From Flavisolibacter longurius (GTDB taxonomy: Bacteria > Bacteroidota > Bacteroidia > Chitinophagales > Chitinophagaceae): a stretch of 38,352 nt of DNA. This document shows positions 1 through 6,902 of the stretch, piece by piece. The position numbers and the translations under genes are program-made. Position 1 is the first letter of the stretch, and every line of letters starts with the position of its first letter. The notes under the pieces are model-generated. The model saw nothing but the letters and a program-made list of their open reading frames with translations, had not been told where the DNA came from and did no database searches. The DNA lies in contig JACJGO010000034.1 of NCBI GenBank assembly GCA_014163555.1, forward strand, positions 1 through 38,352, given 5' to 3'.

Positions 1-73
1 GAAGCAGATCGCTTACCGCTGCCCATTCACCATCGCTCAACCAAACACCACCTTGCATCACACACTTTTCCAT
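1..73 (-). CDS. Partial N-terminus of a possible IS5-like transposase
   Basis: An ATG at 73 (minus strand) opens a frame that runs off the left edge of the window after 24 codons. The visible peptide contains LSDGEWAAVSDLL. This resembles the usual N-terminal pattern of IS4/IS5-type transposases, where L-T/S-D-x-x-W-x-x-I/L-x-x-L-L is common shortly after the start. That is recollection of a pattern, not a search result. A 7-bp inverted repeat (GAGATAA 113-119 / TTATCTC 127-133) lies just upstream and could belong to the element's end. Only 24 residues are visible, so the call is weak; it could equally be a chance frame. Confidence 0.3.
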   Translation of the reverse strand, partial: MEKCVMQGGVWLSDGEWAAVSDLL

Positions 74-112
74 CCCTATCCACAAAGCCCATACCTATTC
101 AAAACCATTTTT

Positions 113-133
113 GAGATAAGCTCTAGTTATCTC
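113..133. repeat. Short inverted repeat GAGATAA-N7-TTATCTC
   Basis: Perfect 7-bp arms separated by GCTCTAG. It lies between the putative transposase start at 73 and the terminator at 144-172. No T-tract follows it on the minus strand, so it does not look like a terminator; it may be part of an insertion-sequence end or an operator. Confidence 0.3.
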
Positions 134-143
134 TCTTGTTAAA

Positions 144-172
144 AAACGGTAGCCATACAATGACTACCGTTT
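144..172 (-). terminator. Rho-independent terminator (minus strand)
   Basis: AAACGGTAG (144-152) pairs with CTACCGTTT (164-172), a 9-bp stem with an 11-nt loop. Read on the minus strand the stem is followed by a run of T (complement of the A-run 141-146). It sits 65-90 nt downstream of the small minus-strand gene ending at 237, which supports that gene being transcribed. Confidence 0.7.
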
Positions 173-236
173 CCTTGAAAAGCCCCCATAAGCAAATGAA
201 ATCCTGATGGTCTACTCTTTATTGGTTGTGACTACA

Positions 237-440
237 TCAGACCAATAAATCAGTGATCCCTGAAATATCTACCAACGATAGATACTCGTCTACCTCGTTT
301 ATGGAATACGTTGCTACAATGCCGATACTGGAAGTCGCAGCCGTCGTAGAGACCACGACATAAAATCCGTCTATGTCGTAAAGAAAATGAAAGTGTTGGC
401 CCACCCTTCGCTTGAGCAAAAAGCTTCCATGCATTTGCAC
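237..440 (-). CDS. Small hypothetical protein, about 65 aa
   Basis: A short minus-strand frame, starting at GTG 440 or ATG 434, with a stop codon directly upstream in frame. The peptide has a compact hydrophobic pattern (FHFLYDIDGFYVVV in the first third; a C-terminal YLSLVDISGITDLL). I associate this pattern with small orphan proteins that recur in Chitinophagaceae genomes, but I cannot name a family. Support comes from the intrinsic terminator at 144-172 on the same strand. No signal peptide, no membrane segment, function unknown. An alternative minus frame (250-495) overlaps and looks like a shadow. Confidence 0.45.
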   Translation of the reverse strand: MQMHGSFLLKRRVGQHFHFLYDIDGFYVVVSTTAATSSIGIVATYSINEVDEYLSLVDISGITDLLV

Positions 441-898
441 CGCAAGTCATTAAGTACCTTATTTTGCCGTACAAGCCATTGAACAACCCAGACAAGGGTT
501 TGCGCTCAAATGAAAACGGACAACTTTACAAAAATGTAGAGTTGTCCGGTCAGGTGGAGCTGAGCGAACGGTTATCGAACACTTTGTTGGAGGAGTTGAT
601 CCTTTTCTGTCAACTAAAACGTTGATTTCGTACAACTTAGAATTTTGTCCATTTCCCGCATTTGTGTTCGATAATCGTCCGGTCAACTTCCAAGGAACGT
701 TTTGACCACTGTATCTGACTTTTAAAAATCTCCGCTCTACAGGAGGTCTAGGTGCTCGATTCCGCCTCTTGAGCAGTTACTATTAAAAACAGATAATCTA
801 CACTTAACCGGGAAAGCTGTAATTTAATTTCCATCTCTAACCTTAGAAGTCTTTTTTCAGAATTACTCTTACCCTGTATAACCTCAAAGCAGAAAATT
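441..898. other. Gene-poor stretch carrying dispersed repeat copy A
   Basis: No intact gene is supported here. It holds repeat copy A (548-762). The plus-strand frame feeding into the repeat is open from 416 to the TGA at 623-625 but lacks a convincing start codon, so it reads as the tail of a decayed gene. Confidence 0.6.
548..762 (+). repeat. Dispersed repeat, copy A (coding-derived)
   Basis: Block 1 (548-625) reads GQVELSERLSNTLLEELILF, then CQLKR and TGA. It aligns without gaps to copy D (16715-16792), with mostly third-position changes and the same stop codon. The alignment continues at lower identity to about 691, including GTTCGATAAT and CCGGTCA. Block 2 (745-762, GGTCTAGGTGCTCGATTC) is a diverged version of the GGTCGAAGCGCTCGATT core seen at 3435, 15954 and 16890. 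Confidence 0.65.
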
Positions 899-3262
899 TT
901 ATTCTCTTCGCTTGACCCTGAAAATGCAAACAGCCGAATGAATAGAATTGTCCCTTTTGTTGCGGACAGGCACTGTGAGGTGTCCGGAAATATACTGTCC
1001 AATGCTGCCGCTTTCCGTCATGTAGATGGGAACTGGGTAGTCGGCTTCCCTGTCGTAGCCAGGGAAATTGAATTCATCCAGAATCAGTACATCCCCTGCG
1101 ACCGTACGGTCCAGGTCTCCCAGTAAGGTAAGTGAAATACCGTCCTGTCGTTGTGGGCTATTGGCTCTAATGTTGTTGAAATTAGCAATTCCTGGATACA
1201 GGTCTGTTTGCGTAATGTTATCATCTGGTGAGACAAAGGCGTGCGGCACACCATCCAGTATATAATGAACATATTCTCCGCTTGAAGCAGGTGTTGCGCA
1301 GGCACTGAATGCGCCCATAGTGTTGTTTCCGGAGGTTAGGCTTATATTGATCATGTTGCTGATGGTATAGGTGGCATTGCTCAACGCCAGCAAACTCACT
1401 TCCTCGGTGTTTGTGCCATTACACACCGGTGTGGTGAAGTGAAAGCTACCACCCGTACCAAGAGGTATTGAGAACGTCTTGCGGCCTTTTTTCATAAACA
1501 TATACCCACCGGTAGCGGCCTGCCCATTGCAGTCAGTAACGGTTCCACTTACTGTTGCCAGCCGGAGGCCTGTGACCGGCACTACACCCAACTGCACCGC
1601 AGCGTTGACAGAGGCAAAGGTTTGGGTAAAAGCTGGTGTGCCGCAGTTTTCCGAGCTAAACACTTCCATTAGAAAGCGGGTGTTCCGCGGTAGCTGTCCA
1701 TTGATCATTCCACTGGGACTGGGCAGATACCAAAACGGTGCATCTTGCGGACGGGAAAGATTGGACACCCGTACCCATACGTCTGGTAACGGCTGTCCGC
1801 CTGCATCCTGAAGCGTTGCAGAAAAGCTTTCCAGGAGTTCCGTGCCACAGACACTGAGTGTTCCATAATTGTTTACGCCTACTTGCAAGGTGTCCTGAAT
1901 AGCGTTTCCTGTTTGCCCGGTTGTAAGGTCCTCCGGAATGATCCGGATATAGTCTGACACCGGATCACCGCAAACCAACACGGGAAAACTGAATTGGCCT
2001 GTGCTGTTGACCATAATGCGCCCACTATGCGCCAGCATCACATAGCCGTTTGTTACCGGCTGTCCGTTGCAATTTACCAGTGTCCCGCTTACCGTTGCAA
2101 CATTTGTTGCCGGTACAACAATATTGCCCAGCGAAACATCCGAGCCGGTGGTGGTGAAACTTTTAACAACGCCTGTTGGCATACAGCCAGTATAGCGCAG
2201 GCTAAAACGCTTACCATCGGGAATAAAGCCCAATACCTGCCCGCTGGAATCGGTTACGAATGGGATGCCATCCGATTGACTGCCCACTTCTTCTAACACG
2301 ATCCATGTATACGGTATAGGCTTCAGTGAAGGATCCGTTAAGGTGCAACGAAAACGAACCAAATCATATGGCTGGGCAACGTTCCAGTTGGCAAGCGAAG
2401 ATACTTGCGCAACAAAGTAATCACCTGCTTTGATGGCTGTTCCTTGTTGTCGCCATAAGGCTTTTGCCTCGTCAAAATACCACATTGGAGCAAAAGGTGG
2501 CGCACTACTAGCAGTACCAAAGAGCAGGGCAATCTTAAGCGTTGCTGTTTTGCCAGGGGCAAGTTCCAGGGGTTCGCCGCCCGATCCTTTGCACTCAATA
2601 CTGACAACGCCGTAGCTATCCAGCCATTTGACAGCACCTAAGCTATCAATGCCCCGATCATCGCCTGGGAGCTTGGTGTATTCTCCCCCACGGCGAAGAA
2701 AATATCTAAGCTGCATGATTACGTCACCTGTATAGGGCTGCTTTGTAATGGCATGCACCATCGCGTTGCCAGGAATGGTTATGCTGATGCCATGGGTGTC
2801 ATAGTAGCCCCCACCCACGGAGGCAAAAAAGGCGCCTTGGCGGTCGACAGGAAACAGGCCCACGCGCAAAAAAGTAGCCCTCCCTTCGCTGACAATAAAA
2901 GTTTTTATCGTTTTCAGAAAGCCACCTTTCACCACGCTTAATGCTGCTGCTTCCTTCACTACCTGCACGTCCCGAAACTCAAAATAGCCATATTTGTCAG
3001 TGATGACAGTGCGGTTACCTAAGGTAACCGTGGCACCACTGATACCAGTATTGCCGTTACGATAGGTTACATAGCCATTCACCGATGTGGCAACTGTCGT
3101 GGTTAAATCTGGGGGAGCACTGGGTTGGTCTGGAGTATCAGGATTTGTATCACCAGGTTTTGAACAGGAAAGGAAGCACAGCAGTATAGCGGCCACGATC
3201 CAGGTTTTGGAAACTGAGAAAAGGATTAAGCCAGCAGTTGGTTGGTTGGTTTTGTGTATCAT
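899..3262 (-). CDS. Large carboxypeptidase-regulatory-like lipoprotein
   Basis: 787 residues. A hydrophobic N-terminal segment (about 20-32) ends in the lipobox FLSC with Cys33, followed by a Pro/Asp/Thr-rich linker, as in a Bacteroidota lipoprotein. Residues 58-135 form a carboxypeptidase-D regulatory-like beta-sandwich (VNGYVTYRNGNTGISGATVT, then YGYFEF). Two further modules near 388-472 and 568-655 repeat the pattern ATVSGT-x-x-x-CNGQ-x-x-x-x-GY and each close with a Cys (VCGT, SACA), so they arose by internal duplication. The C-terminal part (660-787) has no catalytic motif I recognise. Probable role is a cell-surface binding or structural lipoprotein. It is monocistronic on the minus strand. 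Confidence 0.8.
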   Translation of the reverse strand: MIHKTNQPTAGLILFSVSKTWIVAAILLCFLSCSKPGDTNPDTPDQPSAPPDLTTTVATSVNGYVTYRNGNTGISGATVTLGNRTVITDKYGYFEFRDVQVVKEAAALSVVKGGFLKTIKTFIVSEGRATFLRVGLFPVDRQGAFFASVGGGYYDTHGISITIPGNAMVHAITKQPYTGDVIMQLRYFLRRGGEYTKLPGDDRGIDSLGAVKWLDSYGVVSIECKGSGGEPLELAPGKTATLKIALLFGTASSAPPFAPMWYFDEAKALWRQQGTAIKAGDYFVAQVSSLANWNVAQPYDLVRFRCTLTDPSLKPIPYTWIVLEEVGSQSDGIPFVTDSSGQVLGFIPDGKRFSLRYTGCMPTGVVKSFTTTGSDVSLGNIVVPATNVATVSGTLVNCNGQPVTNGYVMLAHSGRIMVNSTGQFSFPVLVCGDPVSDYIRIIPEDLTTGQTGNAIQDTLQVGVNNYGTLSVCGTELLESFSATLQDAGGQPLPDVWVRVSNLSRPQDAPFWYLPSPSGMINGQLPRNTRFLMEVFSSENCGTPAFTQTFASVNAAVQLGVVPVTGLRLATVSGTVTDCNGQAATGGYMFMKKGRKTFSIPLGTGGSFHFTTPVCNGTNTEEVSLLALSNATYTISNMINISLTSGNNTMGAFSACATPASSGEYVHYILDGVPHAFVSPDDNITQTDLYPGIANFNNIRANSPQRQDGISLTLLGDLDRTVAGDVLILDEFNFPGYDREADYPVPIYMTESGSIGQYISGHLTVPVRNKRDNSIHSAVCIFRVKRRE

Positions 3263-3690
3263 AACGCAATTAAGGTGACAACTCCATATGCAAGGCGCGT
3301 TGTCTCAAATATAAAAATAGCTTCAATAATTAATTAACCCAAGTTGCTAGATTTAGGAAGGGCTCTGGTGCTAAGTAATTTTGAGTCACCACGGTCAGCT
3401 GTCTTACTGATCCAATCACCTACGTTCTACCAAAGGTCGAAGCGCTCGATTTGGCCCTTTACAATTGGCTATTTCACGGGTTTGGAATAACAAAAAGTTC
3501 AAAACCGGTTTTCTACATTTAGCCAAGGTTTTAGTAGTTAAAGCTAGCAGCCCTGTGCTTGGAAAAATAAAATAACATGATTAGCTTAGGAGTCTAACGA
3601 CTTTTTAAGCAGTTAGTTTTGGTTAAACCCCTTGTTTTCACAGCGGCTTCTTTATTGGAGAACGGATTTAAAGAGATGCGATTTTGTTAC
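3263..3690. other. Intergenic region with repeat fragment F
   Basis: No gene is supported. A plus-strand fragment of the dispersed repeat occupies 3391-3451. The remainder is AT-rich sequence upstream of the 787-aa lipoprotein and downstream of the 143-aa gene. The 60-aa plus-strand frame at 3619 looks like chance. Confidence 0.6.
3391..3451 (+). repeat. Dispersed repeat, fragment F (block 2 only)
   Basis: Contains ACGGTCAGCTGTCTT at 3391 and TTCTACCAAAGGTCGAAGCG leading into the core GGTCGAAGCGCTCGATT (3435-3451). The spacing from GGTCAGCT to the core is 42 nt, identical to copy D. In frame it reads YVLPKVEALDLA, matching FVLPKLEALNSVNR of copy D. Confidence 0.65.
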
Positions 3691-4122
3691 CTAATTTTTT
3701 CGTTCCATTGGCCGCACCTGGGACACTGGTATTTCTTCGTCGTAAAGGATGGAAAGTTGCGAAGGATTCGTAATCACGATCTGGGGCTTTCCTCTGAATA
3801 GTTCCACCCTTCCACTGACCTTGGCAAAGCCATTTACGTATGGCTTTTCTTCGGGTGCATACCCCAGATTTTTCCGCACATTACCCCAAATGACAATAGT
3901 GAGCAACTGGTTAGGGAATACACCGCCTACGTTGATGAAGGTAGGTGCGTTCTTAGCGGATTCCAAGTAACGTATACCAAAGACTTTACCCTTTAAGGTA
4001 ACGCTGTCACCTGTATGGTTTGAGAGTTCATTGATCTTGATATCCTTTTGTGAGTGTGAGGATATAACTGCAAAGAATGCAAAGATGGTTAGCAGTTTTT
4101 CATGACAGGAAGATAGCAACAT
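3691..4122 (-). CDS. Exported OB-fold-like small protein
   Basis: 143 residues with a plausible signal peptide (hydrophobic 8-22, ending SHS-Q). The body contains a pattern typical of small OB-fold proteins: a strand with GDSVTLKGKVFGI, then TFINVGGVFPNQLLTIVIW, then VNGFAKVSGRVELFRGKPQI followed by VITNPSQL. The last segment resembles the 'G-x-V-x-x-Y-x-G-x-P-Q-I-x-V-x-x-P-x-Q-I' tail of OB domains found in micrococcal-nuclease-associated and other exported proteins. Ligand unknown. A terminator at 4174-4203 separates it from the T9SS gene upstream, so it has its own transcription unit. Function is not assigned beyond the fold. Confidence 0.65.
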   Translation of the reverse strand: MLLSSCHEKLLTIFAFFAVISSHSQKDIKINELSNHTGDSVTLKGKVFGIRYLESAKNAPTFINVGGVFPNQLLTIVIWGNVRKNLGYAPEEKPYVNGFAKVSGRVELFRGKPQIVITNPSQLSILYDEEIPVSQVRPMERKN

Positions 4123-4173
4123 GTTTTTTTCGGGTGCAAAATTTAACGAATGGAAGTGTAAATATGCAAAATA

Positions 4174-4203
4174 ACAAGGGAAGACCCCACAGCCTTCCCT
4201 TGT
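4174..4203 (-). terminator. Rho-independent terminator after the T9SS cargo gene
   Basis: ACAAGGGAAG (4174-4183) and CTTCCCTTGT (4194-4203) form a perfect 10-bp stem with a 10-nt loop. On the minus strand it is followed by TATTTTG. It lies about 43 nt past the stop codon of the gene ending at 4246. Confidence 0.75.
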
Positions 4204-4245
4204 CTATCCGAAGTCGGTTCCTAGGTATCAGAAAACGTCCACCCC

Positions 4246-6381
4246 CTATCGCAAGGATACTTTTATAAAACTTGCCTTTACTGCATTTGTCACTATATAA
4301 TAAAGACCAGGTGTTAAACTTCGTATATCAATGCTGGTGGGTCCAGCGTTTCCAACAATATTCACCTGTTTTTTATAAACCGTCTTTCCACTGGCATCCA
4401 CCACCTGCACCAACTGTCGCCCTTCAGGCAGCTGCAGCTGAAGTGTTTCTGATGCAGGGTTGGGGAAAAGAGCAATGCGTGAATTGAAGGCCGTCTGCAC
4501 TTTACGCACCTGGCTAAAGTAAAAGTTATCCTTTTCCTCTATAATCTTCAGGCGGTAGAATTGCACACCGGCTTCCGCTTGGTGATCGGTAAACTGATAG
4601 CGGTATTCACTACTCATGTTGCGGGCCTTAGCCCGGCCAATCTCTTGAAAAGATTTACCATCACGACTGCGCTCGATCACAAAAGTCTCAAGCTGGCTTT
4701 CACCGGCAGTAACCCAGTCCAGTACAGCAGCTTTCGAAACGGTGGCAACGGTGAAGGAAAGAAGACGCACAGGCAACGTGGCCGAACTCGTAAAGGTCCG
4801 AGAGGTAAATGCACTGTAAAGTCCCTCCACCAATGTAGAAGCCTTTAATGTATGGCTGCCATCGGAAAGGGCATCTGGAACGGTGTAAGAAAAATTACCG
4901 CTCGCATCTGACGTTACTGTTGCTATTACCGCATTATCCAAGTAAAGTTCTATGGTTGTGTTGGCTGAGCCAGTACCAGTGATTACCGGTTTACCTCCTA
5001 CTAAACTTCCCTCGCCGGGTGTAATAAGTATAGGAGCTGTGGGAATTACCATACCGCCTGGTAGGACAGTGACTACACCACTACTGCCAGGCGTAGCCCC
5101 GTAACTGCTGCCATACGGTGTTGTCGGGTCTTGTTGTACACCATTAGTACCTCCTTGGGCGATAACCGAGCCTGATCCGGAACTACGCTGCAACAGTATG
5201 ATTCCACCGCCACCACCGCCACCCGGACCAATCTGCGCATCATTGATGGAGCTACCAATTCCACCCGACCCTGCAATGCTGCCAAAGGTGGCTGCGCCCG
5301 CTGTCCTCAAATAAACCATTCCGCCTGCACCGCCGCCACTGCCGCCATCAAACGAAACACTTCCGGCACTTCCTCCATTAGCTGTTATTGTACCAGCACC
5401 GCTAAGTTGGTTACAGCGTAGAAAGATCACACCACCACCTCTGCCGCCTGCCACTCCGGAGCCGTCGCTGTTATGACCGGCACCACCACCGCCACCCATA
5501 AAGAGTTGGGATAGGGCTGTATAAGTAAGTGCACCACCACCCAAGCCGCCAACATTACGTGCGCCGTCCACAAAGCCGTCGGAGCGACCGCCTCTACCTC
5601 CGGTCCCGCCATTGCCACCTCCCCCACCGCCAGATTTGTAGGCTACACCGCCACCACCTGCATTTGCAATATTGCCATAGCCAGTATGGCTGGTTCCATA
5701 TCGGCTATACACAAGCCCTTCTCCTTTTTGTGCGCCAATGGGTGGGGCTTCATCCAACCCTGTCGCCCCAAGGGCCCCGGTCATATCATTGGTAGTTTGC
5801 CCACTGCGAAATCCCACGGCAGTAGCATTGATTTGCCCATTGTTTGTAACGGTACCTGTTGACAGGAAAGCGATGATGCCCCCACACGTTCCATCCCAGG
5901 CATAAGCCGTCACCTGCCGGCCCGAGTTAATGGTAACGGTAGTATATTCTGGAACCCGGATAATCTGGGTAGCACCCGCACTATAATTTTGAATCAGCGG
6001 GGCGGTAAGGGTAAGGGTGGAACCACTGGACATGGCAATGCGGGCAAACTCCCAGCGGCCACTGGTACCCGTTGTCGTGTTGTAAGGGCCAGTAACGCCG
6101 GAGGCAGGCGCAGGATTTATTCCAGTTGCTTGCCAGATCATAATCAAGTCACCGGGCCAAAAGCCATCCGTTGCTCCCCGGAGTGTACCCATCGTGATGG
6201 TTGAACTACCGGCAGCCAGGGCACCTACTACAGCTGCATACGAATTGATAGTGATATTGGCATTGATGGTAAGTGCACCATTTCGACCGGTTCCCAAACC
6301 AAAGCGGTCTTGTTCAGCATGGGAAACAGTGCAGAAAAGTGAAAGCACAAAAAGACAAAGAAGCGGAAACATTCTTTTCAT
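4246..6381 (-). CDS. Glycine-rich T9SS-secreted surface protein
   Basis: The start is taken at ATG 6381 (MKRMFPLLCLFVLSLFCTVS), which gives a clean Sec signal peptide; an upstream ATG at 6411 would add ten residues with no signal logic. The middle third (roughly residues 200-460) is extremely Gly-rich with runs of GGGG, as in cell-surface Gly-rich autotransporter-like domains. It is followed by an Ig-like module (PILITPGEGSLVGGKPVITG to SDGSHTLKAS), then a fibronectin-like LPVRLLSF...LDWVTAGESQLETFVIERS region common before T9SS tails. The C-terminus has the type A sorting signature (LFPNPASETLQLQLP, VVDASGKTVYKK, LTPGLYYIVTN). It is probably exported by PorSS/T9SS and anchored or released at the surface. 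Substrate or adhesion role unknown. Confidence 0.88.
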   Translation of the reverse strand: MKRMFPLLCLFVLSLFCTVSHAEQDRFGLGTGRNGALTINANITINSYAAVVGALAAGSSTITMGTLRGATDGFWPGDLIMIWQATGINPAPASGVTGPYNTTTGTSGRWEFARIAMSSGSTLTLTAPLIQNYSAGATQIIRVPEYTTVTINSGRQVTAYAWDGTCGGIIAFLSTGTVTNNGQINATAVGFRSGQTTNDMTGALGATGLDEAPPIGAQKGEGLVYSRYGTSHTGYGNIANAGGGGVAYKSGGGGGGNGGTGGRGGRSDGFVDGARNVGGLGGGALTYTALSQLFMGGGGGAGHNSDGSGVAGGRGGGVIFLRCNQLSGAGTITANGGSAGSVSFDGGSGGGAGGMVYLRTAGAATFGSIAGSGGIGSSINDAQIGPGGGGGGGIILLQRSSGSGSVIAQGGTNGVQQDPTTPYGSSYGATPGSSGVVTVLPGGMVIPTAPILITPGEGSLVGGKPVITGTGSANTTIELYLDNAVIATVTSDASGNFSYTVPDALSDGSHTLKASTLVEGLYSAFTSRTFTSSATLPVRLLSFTVATVSKAAVLDWVTAGESQLETFVIERSRDGKSFQEIGRAKARNMSSEYRYQFTDHQAEAGVQFYRLKIIEEKDNFYFSQVRKVQTAFNSRIALFPNPASETLQLQLPEGRQLVQVVDASGKTVYKKQVNIVGNAGPTSIDIRSLTPGLYYIVTNAVKASFIKVSLR

Positions 6382-6902
6382 AAGGTATTGGTTATGGTAA
6401 AACAGGTGCAAGTATACAATGCAAATTCAATAACTAAAAGATCCTATCGATATAGAATGTTATGGTTCCAAAACTTTAGTTTGTAAGATAATCCAATGGA
6501 AAAGGCCAACAACTGTTTCTTGGCTCTGGGAAAACACAATTGACAGAATCACTTTTGACACGATCCAGCACACCTGTACACTTTTAATTTCCAGATGAAA
6601 ATTGTGAAAAAAGTTCTCTTGCTTTTCACCGTAGGTGTTGAATGCCTGAATTCAATTGCCGCTTCCCTGCTTTCCTGGATGAATACAGAAACGCCTTTCC
6701 TTTTTCTCTCTTACTTAGCACCAATTGCAAAATCGACAATATGCCCTTCGGTGTAACGAAGGGGTACGTTCACTATTCCACCGACAAATTAAGAAAACAC
6801 AAAACCAGGTACTTCGTACTTATCCGCGCTGTCACCTATCATCTAGATCAGCCCCGCCAACTTGAATTACTGACCTAGCTCTTTTTATGTGGGGGAGTTG
6901 AT
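6382..6902. other. Intergenic region, no gene seen
   Basis: This region separates two minus-strand genes and should hold the promoter of the T9SS gene. A 7-bp hairpin (GTGAAAA 6604-6610 / TTTTCAC 6623-6629) is the only local structure noticed. The 78-codon plus-strand frame at 6642 has no recognisable protein features. Confidence 0.5.

Noticed and set aside
3619-3801. 60-codon plus-strand frame after the repeat fragment F
   Set aside because: It runs into the antisense of the 143-aa exported protein and lacks any domain or composition support.
5070-5660. Short GCC/ACC-rich tandem pattern resembling a minisatellite
   Set aside because: It is simply the coding sequence of the Gly-rich domain of the T9SS protein (GGN codons read on the other strand).
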